Shown piece after piece: positions 37,197 to 48,931 of a stretch of 64,000 nucleotides of DNA. The DNA comes from Styela clava. Its lineage: Eukaryota; Chordata; Ascidiacea; Stolidobranchia; Styelidae. A model generated the notes under the pieces. It was not told where the DNA came from. It saw only the letters and a list, made by a program, of their open reading frames with translations, and did not search any database. The stretch covers positions 18,505,135-18,569,134 of the forward strand of contig NC_135255.1 of the NCBI RefSeq assembly GCF_964204865.1, written 5' to 3'. The first letter of the stretch is position 1, and each line of letters starts with the position of its first letter. Made by a program: the position numbers and the translations under genes.

Positions 37197-37396
37197 AAGT
37201 GTGTGTAACAAAATGGAAGTAACTAATTTTATTCGTCTACTTTATTTCAAGCTATGTGTAGGGACTGAAACATATGGGCAGGGGGTATATTCACTTGGCT
37301 TACGCAGGCAGTCTCCGAACTCGTAAATTGAACTAAAATGATGAAAACCGGAATAAAAATTATGCCCGAACCTGTTACACACACTACGGGAGTACC
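37197..37396 (-). mobile_element. MITE family A, 200 bp, perfect 8-bp target duplication
   Basis: Starts GGCGCTCCAGAAGTGTGTG and ends ACACTACGGGAGTACC. It is flanked by the direct repeat GAACTTTC on both sides. R5 has an uninterrupted equivalent (AACTTTCTCGG) at the same place, so this is an insertion after the tandem duplication. Confidence 0.85.
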
Positions 37397-39548
37397 GAAC
37401 TTTCTCAAGAATGGGACATTAATGGACAAAAGTAACTTGCTGAACTTAAATAATCTCGAACACTTATTTGCGTTTTAAGAACATTATAAATATTTCGCGA
37501 ACACTTATTCAGTGTATTTGCAAATTGAAAACTCGGGTTTTGATAATTCTGAAAACAATAATATATAACAATGTCGAACGATGAGTCGCCCAATTGCGCA
37601 TTTTACAACTTTCGTTTTGTTAATTTAAATTTGATAGATTAAATTAAAACCGATTTAATAGGTCCATAACACGCTTCTAAAGCCCGATTGGCTAAATTCA
37701 GTTAACACCATGGCTTCAATTCAAACTGAAAATGTCATTTTAGGGTAATTCTAATTTTTTTCACAAATTGGTTTTATTTTTTGGATCTTCATAATTCAAA
37801 AATATTTAACGAACTTCAATATTACACTATCTCGAGTCTGCGACTAGTGTACATAGCAAGAGACATAATCAACTTTGCATTTATTTTATTAGTTTCTTCA
37901 TTCTCGAACTCTTGTATGTAATAACATTTGTTGCACTTGTATAATAAACATTGAATGATATCAAGTACATTCTCTTTGTATTATTTTACAGACACTGTGT
38001 GGACTTGGGTGAAACAGGTTACTTCATATTGTGATTTGGGCTGTATAATTTATGGATATCACTAAATCGTGGGGATCAGTTTAAAACGTGGTGTATATAA
38101 CGTTGTTTAGAAATAAGTGATTCTTCGGTCTAGGGTAACACCAAAAAAACTATGGAAAAATAGGAGTAACAAATCCTTACAAATCCACAAGTGTGAACTG
38201 AAAATTGAATGTGATTTATATTCAGGACTTTACTTCAAGTATCAAGTAGTTGAAATATTTGTTCAAGGTCCGGGTAATATATCAATTTGTTTACTAAATC
38301 TAGACTTTATTCGCTCTGTATTATTACATTGAGAAAATTCGCAATTTCATTGCTGGAATTTTCATGCGCAATTTCCCATTGCGCGAAACAAAGACAACGT
38401 ACCCGAAACTATCACTCAGTAAAACCCTCTTTTGCATTTTGCTAATACTGCTCGTTGACATAAACAGACTTGCGACATTGCGCTTATTTTAACAATGTGA
38501 CATTGCCAATGCTGACTGGTTGTAAAATTCCAGTATCCTACAAAACGTGTGTCAATATTATATTCTACGGGTATAGTACATAGATAAAATGCGCTTAATT
38601 TGAACGTTTACCATGTATCCATACTTGGCACTCAATCCGTATTTATTTCGGAATTTACCATCGCTTATGCTATCGACTCCATTTAATATATTTACCTTCT
38701 GAAAACGGTAGCCACGGTCTTGTGAAATGTAAACCATAGCGTCAGATGGGTTTTCGAGCGTGTTACACAGATAAAATGAGCCTAATTTTAACTCGTTATT
38801 ACTTTACCAAACTTGGCGAGAGACTCAGATTGACGCTGTCGATGGTCTTTCAAAAGAGTATTTTCATCGTCAATAAAATAATATACTTATTAAAAAATTA
38901 AATTTAATTATGAAATTAAGTGTTTGCAACTCGAAACTTTATGAAACCATGACGTTGGAAATTATTGGACGCAAAACTGTGTATAATTATGTAAATTTCA
39001 ACAATTATGGTCTTGGAGGAACGTAATCCGTTTTGCCTTAGTATGCAGAATACTATAAAATATGACACGGCCAATATGATTTATGACCATTCTGTTAACG
39101 CGGTTCATATGAGCCTTTGGTGTTTAATAATCTGCCACAATATCGGCGTTGAACGATAATTGACATTTTATTTGTTAATTTGACATCATAAATGTATGAT
39201 ACATAAATACAAATATTATAGAATAAGCAATAACGGTTTCTGATTACCTATTCCATTCTTCACAGGTATTTTGTTTATTAAAGAAAACCGCCCAAAAATA
39301 ATTAGGATCAATTTTAATCAATACTCAATAATTATGCTACTTTAAATTATACGCCATCTTTTTGATGTATGCAATGGCAGGCAATATTTTGGACCGTAGA
39401 ATTAAATTTACTTCAATAAATGGACGCCGCAAATGCTGAGTATTTATAATTAGGCCATTAACATTTCTTAAAAAAAATTCCGAATCATCGTTGGAATTTG
39501 ACACCACCGATGCCACTTACTTGAAACTTTATCATTTAAAGAATATCT

Positions 39549-39659
39549 GGACCTCCAGAAGTATGCGCACCAGGATGGCGCACAACATGAAAATGCTATG
39601 TGTGTACCGGTTAGGATTCAGGTTGTACGACATCTTGGTGCGCATACTTCTGGAGCACC
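39549..39659. mobile_element. Short palindromic MITE, family A-related
   Basis: A 111-bp element with long inverted ends: CTCCAGAAGTATGCGCACCA and TGGTGCGCATACTTCTGGAG. The flanks GAATATCT and GGATATCT match at 7 of 8, consistent with an 8-bp target duplication. Confidence 0.7.
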
Positions 39660-40519
39660 GGATATCTTGATAGTTACATAAAAACGTCAGATAAACTTTT
39701 TCCAATATCATACACAGATAAACAAACCATAGTTAGCACTCGGTTTTAATTTCTTATTCAATTTAATTTTCTTTTCACCGTATTTTGATGAAACTTAAAA
39801 ATTTAAATTTGCGTGAGCGCAGATAAAGTCCAGCACAAAAGCTTGTGACTGGGTAAAATATTTGTGGCTCATAGCTCATACACATTGCTCAGACTGAACT
39901 TATCAATCAAACTCATCAAATACCTGTTCGCTGTAAGTCCAAAGCGTGTCATGACAAATAATAATTTGACGTGGTTACTATACCATACGATTTCGTTCTA
40001 TATAATTTGACAATTTTTCATTGAAATTTACTTATTGAGAGAAAGCCAAATACGCAAAATACGAAGCGAAATCTAAATGCACACAGTTGAAGAGAGAAGT
40101 TTTTAAGTGAATATATCTCATAAAATAGTTGAATAAAAATGTATTTGGATATTTAAAAAGTGTCTCATATGCCGTCGAAGATGACCACATTTCTATAAAC
40201 TACAAATAGTTTTATCCCCAATAACAAAATATCCCCCCCCCCCCCCCTAGATTTAGACCCCCCCCCCCCTCTAATATCAAAAACTGGTAATATACTGTCT
40301 CATGTACATGAGCAGAAAGGCATTCGTAACCGAAAATAATAATTTGTCATTTATTATATGCGCGTGAAACCAGATAAAATCGCGAGAGTTCCTCCACGCG
40401 GATAAAACTATGCTCACGTTCTATTTGTATGAAGCAATAGAGGAAACAATACTGCAGTATTGTGAAGGAAGTGGAGTCAGATTACTAACGTGCCAGAACT
40501 TCTAACGAATGAGCTAAAT

Positions 40520-40813
40520 CAGTGGTTCTCAAGCCACGCCCCCTGTTTGGAATTTCAAGTCAAGTCTTGCCCCCTTAACTAGCCAACAATAAGCTACAAA
40601 TAACAGATAGTAAAGCAAAAGTGTGTTTTATTCAAAAAGACGTTGGAAATACGTCGATAGAACGTAAATATTCAAAATACAGAAATGTGAATATTCAAAA
40701 TAAGGCCGACAAGATCAAATCTAACAATTTTATTATTTTTAATTAGTTTCACGCACTCTCAAAAAAATTGTTTACGCAATTGTGGGACACGAACCACTAC
40801 TGGAGAACCACTG
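40520..40813. mobile_element. hAT-type MITE with perfect target duplication
   Basis: Starts CAGTGGTTCTCAAGC and ends GGAGAACCACTG. The flanking 8-bp direct repeat is AGCTAAAT at 40512-40519 and 40814-40821. No coding frame inside. Confidence 0.85.
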
Positions 40814-42893
40814 AGCTAAATATTGCAGGTGACGGATTTTTTTGCGGAAATATTGTATGAGCGAAAGGTACGTAGAAATAACGTTGTACGAGTCTTTTTC
40901 ATAAAACCGTACCGATAACTGCATTAAAATGGTATTTTTTGTTTGCTATTTGAAGCAGCACAAAGACATATTGAGGTAAGGAGAGATGGGCACGCTCGCG
41001 AGGGGACCCCTATCGCGGCTTCATTTTCTAACAAATTAATAGGGGAGTCTGAAAACGATGGATGACTCCGAGAAAAATTTAATTATGCAGTTTTTGTAAA
41101 TGTTCATTCCCATTTAATTGACTACATTTAAATCTTACTTCCAAACCCTGTGGTTTTCTTTATGAATTTGCAAGATTCTCTAATTTCCATGTTTAATTCG
41201 AACGCTGTAAATTGGTTCGGCTTTGTGATTTCAGTTGTCCGTCCCTTATGTGACGTAACAAATTGACTTATGATCAAAAATTTCGCTGTCATTCTGTAGG
41301 CTCTTTCAGCAGTTTATGAATTGCAAGAAGGCTGGCAATTTTGGATTTAGTTGTTTATCCTATTTCAGATGAGCCTTGGGCGGTGTAGTTTGCACGATCC
41401 CGTTCCGGAAAAGTCGTGATAAACAACAAACCCGTTTTTTTTTATTTAGATGTTGCAAGGCAAGCCGTTTACCAAACTGCAGTTGTACGTCTCAGTTGCA
41501 GTCCGATGAGGTAGGCCGAAGCAGAGCTAACCAAAGGCGCTTGTGAGTATCGCCCGCGGTTTGTACGTTTACGTTCAAGGTATTCTACACTAAACTCTAA
41601 CACAAATATGCAGCTATAGAAACCGCTGGTTAATACAAAATTATAACAGCCCGGAAGTTCAATACATTCGGGTCTCTTATGTTTGATTAGTTCCGGCCCA
41701 TGCATCGTTTTACTGGGTTTGTGTTTTTTTGTAATTTATTTTTGTATGTGTGCTGGTATGCGGGCACATGATATCTATCATGTTTTAAACTTTTTTAAAG
41801 GTATTGCTCGCTCTCCAAAATTCTCCTTTTTAAATTTGTTTATATTATGAAGTATTCAAATAAACTATCTATTTATATATTGTAGCACTCTATCGAAGGC
41901 GATACAGTAACACGACATTTCTAAAAAAACGGTAATATCTCGCCTCTGCTTGCAAATTAAGGATGCGCACCCACGTGATATACTAAAAATATGATCATGC
42001 GCATGTCTCCGTCGCGTTACACAAAGGACATGTACGTAACTCACCTTTCGTTAATACTAATGCTACCGTGTTTCTTCGAAAATAAAAACAGCGTCCTATT
42101 TTTATTTTTTAAAAACAACACAGAGCTTATTTTGGAGGAATGTCTTTTATTTCTATACATAAAAAACAAAATTACAATAGAGAGAATTACAAGATCTTCA
42201 AATATACAAAATATAAAAAACCGATATCTATTCAAATTGCTCGTTTTTATTTACTATATCTGCTAAACATAGATTATTAATCCCTTGAAACAAGTGAGAA
42301 AGATTTCTGGCTTTCGACTAGGTCAAAAAAAATTTTGCGCTTTCGACTAACGACTGGCCAAAGGGATTTGGAAATCAAAAGAGTCACGCGAGTACAAAAA
42401 CAGTGCACATGGAATCAAAAACACGTATTCAACAAACGTATGCATTTGGTCATTAGTTGTTAATAATTTGACTTCATACTTGCTCCAAATGACATCAATT
42501 CTGTTCAATTAATAGTCGAATATTCAAATCATTTTACATCAACGGCATTAGCAGATTTTCAAATCTCGGTTGGGGTGGGTGTAAGTATAACCCAGTGATA
42601 TGGTGTTAATTTCGAAATTGTATAGTTACTCCGGGCGAAACTGAAAAAACACGGAAGTGCTGAGTGGTAGAAATTAAAAAACAGACATCAGAACTGCCCA
42701 AACCCATTTATTGCGCTCTGCCAATAATAAGATATATATTTGGGATAAGATATATTTAAGTTTTCTGAGTATAACTGAATAATTAATTTCTGATTATGCA
42801 GCACGACATCACCCAAGAAATACAACTGTCCGTAACCTCAATAGACAGTTTATATGCCGTATTAACATTAAAATCCTCCGAACGTTCTGGGTT

Positions 42894-45832
42894 TCAAGTT
42901 ATAGTGTAAAGTTCATTAAATACAGTTTCACTCTGCGCTGCTTGAGCTGGATTTCCCACGGTGTGGTAGATTGGATCAGAGCCAGCACCATAATTATTTT
43001 CGAGAACAGTAGTAGAAGTAACAGTTTTTTCTTTAGTTTTTCGGAAAGCAGATCCTCTTTTTCTGTATCTGTAAATATATACAAAAAATCTGAGTTGTTT
43101 TGTTTGACAAGTTTTAGTTCGGAAAGTTTCAAGTCCAGTGCCAACGTTATCTACTGAATCTTTAGTAGGTCGATATATTTTAACCGTAAAGGTGGTACAT
43201 TTCAGTCATGTAAGTACTTCCCATCGTGATTTGAGCATGCATTATAAAGATGAACGTTGTCACACTATTCGTCTAATTAGTTAGCTTAGGGGTATGCAAC
43301 CTTTAACTCAGGGAGCCAGATACGAATAACTAGGTGACACCGCGAGCCGCACCTGTATTTAATATATGCTTTCTAGTAGTTGCGGACAGAAAAATTTTAT
43401 TTATTGGTCCTGGAACATGCGTTGTTTGCCTCGCACAAGCTAGCTGTTGGGAAATTATAACGTCATAGGCGCAGATGATAAATTAGGGATTGGAAATACT
43501 CGCACCTACCATATTAACGAGATTTTAAAAAAACTAGTTTCGCGAGCAACAAACTATTTAAAATTTTCATTTTTCTGCGGGCCGCGCCATTTTTTCTCGT
43601 GGGCCGCGGGTTGCACACACCTGAGTTGGCTTATTCAAATTTTGCGTTTGTATTCTTGCTTACTGAACGGATAACATATATGCTTAATCTAATTTCCGTG
43701 ATAAAATATTCCAGCAGGGTTTCAAACGCTCGTTCAGTAAACAAAACTCGCTCCAGAAAAAATCCAGAGTGACTACTGAAGCTCCGTATCAAATAATACC
43801 AACCTTCTAACGGCAACTGCAACCAAGAGCAATGCCTCTAGTGCTGAAATAATTCCAAATGCAATTGCAGCACCCACGGAACCGAAACTAGTCTGGTCTT
43901 TGCTTCCTGGAATTGGATAGGTTACGAAAAGGTTATTTTCGGAATACGTAATCATTGATAATAACAGAAGAGCAATGTATAAACGAGATATCGTCGGCAT
44001 CTAACTGACAAACAAACAAACAAGCAAACAGACAAAAACCTAATAACATACTTACCGATCAAGATCAATAGGTAATAAATAGACCTGCAGGTCGCAATTT
44101 TATTTTTTTTAAATCACTAGTGAGTTATGTCAGAATTTGACGAAAAATAAGAATTCTAATAACCTTTATCAAAAAACTACAGAAAATTTGTTAGGTTATA
44201 TTGGTCTAGTAGTTGACCGGAAGACCATTATTCTCACAGCAACAGCCTCAAACCATTTAAAAAACGATTAAATCCATATTTGTATTCAAATCGTACCAAA
44301 AACTGTACCAAAACAATATCAGATTACAATTTTCATTCATGTCAATATTTCTTGAGGTAAGATTAAACAAGACTCCCCATGTATATGATGAACCGAAAAG
44401 AGAAGGAGTCAAGGTTTCTTGAGTATGAAACACACAGTAAGCTGTTTTAAAATATTGAAGTATTAAAAAACTGTTGGGGGTAAATGGCGTGAACAATCAC
44501 CTTTCTAGGAATACTAAAGCATACATATATTCATGTTATGGCATACATATATATTTCACAGAAGCGAAAATACCTACAAACTGTTAAATCGGAACATTGA
44601 GGGCTTACCGGAGCACAATTTGTATTCATAGCGCAGCTTGAACCGTCTTGGCTTATATTTCATAATATGACTGATGTTGAATGTTATTGTAGGGTCCGAA
44701 AGAGCTTCATAATGGTGCAATTTAAACAGGCATTGACTAAAGTTATCCAGATCGTTTGAACAGGTGCGAGATGTTGGGTGAAATATCAAACATTCTCCAG
44801 GTGATAGCTGAGCGAGGCTGTGACCTGGATGTAGAAACTTCGATGAATGAGAAATCAAAATCGCAAAAAAAAAGGTGAAATTCAACGCGAGCGCCTAATA
44901 ATTGTATTATTTGATCAAAATTTTACTTGTAACGAAAATTCGAAGCCTTTATTTTTGATGATACATAATTTCAAAACATTTGTACCTGCGATCGTAAGGT
45001 TAGCCAGAGAATACTCGAAGGTTTGATTTGTAATACTTGGCATTTCAGGTGGCATTTTATGTCTCAATATCATGTCAATCACAGATGTCACCAGGGCGTA
45101 TTTTTTTGAATACTTTTGGTGAGGGAGAATCCACTTTTTGCAATCCGAGGGGTTGAAGTCTTTTGGATACAATGGTGAGCTTATGACGCCACTAGATTTT
45201 TTCAGATCTACTTCTTCTGACGCTGTCGCAGGGCATTGCTTCATTGCAACTAAAGGAATTGTCACTGCAAACAAATGAACAATATAAGACCGTGATTTGA
45301 CAAAAGCTTTTTGCATGTCATCTCTCTTTGGCCAACATATTGCTTTCGCAAGTATAAAAATATTAATCAGTTTAGTTGTTTTTTCTAAAATATAAAAGTT
45401 TTGCTTTTTGCTAGATATACAGGATGTCCGTGAAGTACCTTCACAATTTTGATTTTGTTACAAGTCAGTTCTCAATATATCTTAACCAGGTTTGTTGATT
45501 TTAATCAGTAATTGTTCAAGTACTTTCACCTCATTTGATACATCTGTGAAGGCCAAAACAATTTATGGTATCAATAAGTTTCTTTTACAATTTAAAAAAA
45601 AATTAAGACTTCATGAACACCCTATAAAACTAGTACATAAATACCCTTTGTCGTTAGATTAGAAGTTCCCGAAGTCACTTCCGAAATTGTATTTCAGTCT
45701 TCATATTGCCCATGCAGCCAGCAATGATAATACGCTTTCTTGGAAGGGTGTATTTATGTAATTGTAGAAAAATAATATTCTAGTTACTTGCTACTTACCA
45801 AGTATTAGAAGTATACTAAAAGCGTAATCCAT
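42894..45832 (-). CDS. R8: CUB-domain transmembrane receptor with tyrosine tail
   Basis: Minus-strand exons 45832-45799, 45264-44986, 44824-44609, 43906-43804 and 43068-42894; 807 nt, 268 residues, phases 1, 1, 1, 2. Signal peptide MDYAFSILLILV. Residues 12-176 form a type-A CUB domain: GVISSPLYPKDF, CKKWILPHQKYSKKYALV, PGECLIFHP and the end RRFKLRYEYKLC. Residues about 185-209 are the TM helix (SVGAAIAFGIISALEALLLV). The tail has DPIYHTVGN and the C-terminus ETVFNELYTIT. Exon 2 is 36 nt longer than in R9. It is in the same orientation as R9 and R10, but its upstream flank differs from theirs. No defect was seen. Confidence 0.8.
43287..43623. mobile_element. hAT-type MITE in R8 intron 4
   Basis: Ends resemble TAGGGGTATGCAACC and GGTTGCACACACCTG, with GC-rich 'gggccgcg' blocks inside. 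Flanks AGTTAGCT and AGTTGGCT match at 7 of 8. Confidence 0.65.
43990..44090 (-). repeat. Family F fragment in R8 intron 3
   Basis: A CAAA/GACA run followed by AACATACTTACCGATCAAGA and GGTAATAAAT, matching the end of the 26893 copy. Confidence 0.45.
45420..45624. mobile_element. MITE family B copy in R8 intron 1
   Basis: Starts CAGGATGTCCGTGAAG and ends GACTTCATGAACACCCT, with the family interior GAAGGCCAAAACAATTTATG inverted relative to the 2556 copy. Confidence 0.6.
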
Positions 45833-46616
45833 GACTGTGTGGCGGGACTGGAGTTGTACTATTTTTTATTGCTTATTATTTTATTTATATTTCTTGTCTG
45901 GTTATTGCATGTGCATTGGTGTGTGGAGTCTGAGCCCTAATTCGCCCGATAGTTAGATTCGGTTACTCGACTCCAACCACCACTGCATATGTGTACTGCG
46001 CTTCGGATTCGCAGTGTCCCTCTTCTTGCTTCTGCTGGCGCTGGATGTGAACCGTATTTTGTCACTCTTATTTTATCTGCTTTAAGCGTGGATTTTACAC
46101 CATTTTAAAAAAGTCTCTTCGTTTGCATCGTGAACTTCGAACCTATTAATGTGTCTTTGCAGCACACTGGATCTTCTGAACTAATTGTTACAGTATTACT
46201 CGACTGTATTAGTGGCGGGCACCTACCGGTATTCCGGTTAACCTCTTGAAGCCGGCTTACCGGCTTGTTTGAGTACGCTCTGTGCCCCCGGCAAGCCGGT
46301 TTACCGGCTTGTTTTTCGTGTCGGAGGGAATCAACTTTATGATCTCGTATCTCAAGAACCACAATGAGTATTTAAATAAATTTTATATTGCATGAAAGCT
46401 TGTTATTGGGACTAATTATATTGTAAATATCGGTGCTCTAATATACGATGTTTTAGTAAAATTGGCAATTTAAAAGTGCGTATGAAATTATTATATGATA
46501 ACAAATATTCAATATAAAGAATTTCGACTTCTTGCCTAAATAGCCACATATTCGATCGACAGTATATGTGGAGAATTTGAATAGCTTTTTATATACGTAT
46601 CCAAAACGATTTTACG

Positions 46617-46805
46617 ATGAGCCATTCAAATTTTATGGCCAAATATATTAGATTATCTGTAGATTTAACAGCGACGCTGCGTCAAAATGATACTCTCATT
46701 GAAGAGAGGCTACGTCTCGTCACGCACAACTTTACGTATATTACCCAAATGCAACAAAACGTTGTGATATCCGCAATAACGTTACGTCGAGATGTTATTA
46801 TTTAA
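46617..46805 (+). CDS. Unrecognised 62-codon frame
   Basis: An ATG-to-TAA frame in a locally CpG-rich patch. The middle (LTATLRQNDTLIEERLRLVT) has ordinary protein-like composition, but there is no domain, signal peptide or copy elsewhere in the window. It could be an exon, a relic or chance. Confidence 0.15.
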   Translation: MSHSNFMAKYIRLSVDLTATLRQNDTLIEERLRLVTHNFTYITQMQQNVVISAITLRRDVII

Positions 46806-47077
46806 ATGTCCGCAGGAAGTAACTAATTAACCCGATGATACGCATTTAAAATTCGCACTACGCTTTGACTGCCTGCTCAAGCCCCATTAAGTTGTGGTTA
46901 CGTGTACGCAATATGAACAAGATTGTGATTTTTTTAGCAAATAACGGAACAATAAAGACCATGAAAAATGTATGTACATAAAAGACTGCTTGCTAAAAAT
47001 TTTAAATTGAATATTGCACTTTGTTGTGCCCGGAACAATGAAGAACATGAAAATATTTTGCAGATAAAAGACACATT

Positions 47078-47487
47078 CTAAATCCAATATTGCACTTTGT
47101 TGTACCAGTTATACCAATGGTTGTTGGTTTCGTTACCTATACATAGATACTCATTACAGTATTTCCACTTATATACGGTCTCGCATCGTTTCAGCAACGC
47201 TTTGTCTTTAGCAGCTGGATTGTTTTTTTGGCAATAATGTAAATTTTGCTGCATACATCGCATCTATTATTAGAACTGGCGTTTTGCGGTGGGGTATCTA
47301 GTTCTGGCGACGCATAAGATCTTGTTGGAATAGGAGGTTGATCTTTCTGCATTATTAGTTCTCTCAGATATTGATTCATGCACTTGCTTCGCCTAACATT
47401 CGTACAATCAGATATTTTGATCTGCAGAGCACGCAAGTACTTATTTTGGTTGATATTTGGACAAATACTGATGGGCGAATAAAACAT
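47078..47487 (-). pseudogene. Cysteine-rich frame pair, family not recognised
   Basis: Two overlapping minus-strand frames (47487-47191 and 47263-47078) read as one protein-like stretch if the frame changes near 47265. The first has DCTNVRRSKCMNQYLREL and a proline-rich stretch; the second has HYCQKNNPAAKDKALLKRC followed by YKWKYCNEYLC. The cysteine spacing suggests a secreted domain, but I do not recognise the family. The opposite-strand frame at 47371-47697 is an alternative reading of the same DNA. Low confidence. Confidence 0.2.
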
Positions 47488-48299
47488 TTCCCACGTGAAA
47501 TTTTATATGACGATATTAACTTCCCTTCACTTCGCTATTACTGCACGCATTACTCGACGTCGGACTTCAATTCATACAGAGTTGATATCATATCGCAACT
47601 CGGCGACCGATGTCCGGCTGAGAACGTCGTCGTGAAAGGTATCTTGCGCATTTTGCCACGCAATACGTTTCGAACGTACTTATCAACATCTTCATGACGT
47701 TAGTCACGTGATCGGCTTTTGTGTAACTGCGTAATCAGTGCGTCATGGCCGTTTATCGAAGTTGTTCACCCGACACAATGATACACAATCGAATATTTAA
47801 ATATAAAATTGGTTATATGGCAGCCACAATAGTAATTCGAATATCAACAAAAAGCTTATATAAATCTCTTTATGAACATCAATTATTGGCAGTATATTTT
47901 GTACCAAAATAACAAAATTTCAAGCCAAAACTCACGTACATGCAGAAAAATCACTGTTAGATTAGGGTCAATTTTATTAATTTTGACAAAATGTATTTCG
48001 AAAGGGAAAATACATTCTGAATGCAAGATAAAATTTCCTTTCGATTGAAATGCCACACAACGTGCTACCTATAATTGGTAAAAAGTTATAAGCGTGCCAA
48101 ATAGCCAGTATTTAGACTTATTTTATTGTTCTACCAATACGGCGCCGCGAACCTTCAGGGTGAACGAGTAACTTCGCTCAGAGCCGTCAGAGTTCAAAGT
48201 GTTAAGTCGTACTGTTGCACCTGTCTGTTACATTTTTTCTCAAATCTCAGCTAGCGATTATATTCCAGTGAATTCAAGACTGGAGCATTCAAATTATAC

Positions 48300-48545
48300 A
48301 GCTACTGTACGTTATGTCGCTTATACTAACATAGCAGTATTGCATTATGTATTGCAGTGCATTGCTATTATGAGGAAATTACCATACGTACGTTGTTTCA
48401 CAAACAGAGCAGGTAGCAGGATTATACACACACTCACCTCCCACGTTATATTCAGAGGTCAGATGATTAGATAAGAAGCTTTATTGAGTCTCTTTGTTTC
48501 CAAACGATGCGCTACCAATCGGCATGTACTGACAAATATGTGTTA
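48300..48545 (-). promoter_or_regulatory. Receptor-type upstream module without adjacent gene
   Basis: Matches the 5' flanks of R9 (about 55590-55765) and R10 (about 63345-63545): CAGTATTGCATTA, TATTATGAGGAAATTACCAT, CACGTTATATTCAGAGGTCA, ATTGAGTCTCTTnGTTT and CCAATCGGCATGTACTG. No signal exon lies directly beside it. It is probably the displaced upstream region of R8 or of a lost gene. Confidence 0.45.
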
Positions 48546-48562
48546 CCTTGTATAGTTTTGTT

Positions 48563-48931
48563 GGCGCTCCCAAAAATATGTGAACCAAGATGGCGTTCAC
48601 CGTAGTATGTGTACCAAGTTAGGGTTAGACCATAATTTTATTCCAATTTTAGCTCTCGAGTATCTCACGTAGTATATGTACCTGAAATTACTCGGTATAA
48701 CTCTAAGCTGGTACACGCACTGCGTTCAGGTTCGCGAATACAGTTTTGTTGGCGCTCCCGAAATATGTGCACCAAGATAGCGTGCACCGTAGTATGTGTA
48801 CCTGGTTAGGGTTAGACCATAATTTTATTCCAATTTTTCTCATTTTAGTTCTCAAGTGACTCACGTAGTATATGTATATACCTGAAATTATGACATAACC
48901 CTAACCTAGTAAACGTAATGCGTTCAGGTGT
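48563..48931 (+). mobile_element. Two tandem family A-related MITEs
   Basis: Copies start at 48563 (GGCGCTCCCAAAAATATGTG) and 48751 (GGCGCTCCCGAAATATGTG). Each continues with CCAAGAT, GTAGTATGTGTACC, GGTTAGGGTTAGACCATAAT and a CACGTAGTATATGTA block. This subfamily lacks the usual GTTCGGGGACTGT half. Confidence 0.6.

Larger units (their letters stand above)
37397..42893. other. Intergenic between R7 and R8, no gene seen
   Basis: To about 39340 this is the duplicated R7 3' flank, with a candidate poly(A) signal at 37943-37948. Beyond lie a palindromic MITE, two C runs (40233-40247 and 40258-40269), a hAT MITE and a decayed GTGTTTCTTCGAAAATAA-type element near 42063. The frames at 41469-41705 and 41991-42266 resemble no family and look fortuitous. 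Confidence 0.5.
45833..48200. other. Segment between R8 and a receptor-type upstream module
   Basis: R9 and R10 have a conserved upstream module about 100-300 bp from their start codons, but the matching module beside R8 is about 2.5 kb away, so this segment may be an insertion or rearrangement. It contains GC-rich repeats (about 46235-46310, GCCGGCTTACCGGCTT and GCCGGTTTACCGGCTT) and relatively CpG-rich open frames at 46.6-47.7 kb. Confidence 0.4.

Noticed and set aside
41991-42266. 91-residue hydrophobic frame as a membrane protein
   Set aside because: It is AT-rich and begins inside a decayed GTGTTTCTTCGAAAATAA-type MITE, with low-complexity Phe/Leu/Lys composition.
47371-47697. Plus-strand 108-residue frame as a gene
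   Set aside because: It overlaps the cysteine-rich minus-strand frames, has no signal, TM or recognised motif, and no splice context; it is left as an alternative reading of that island.
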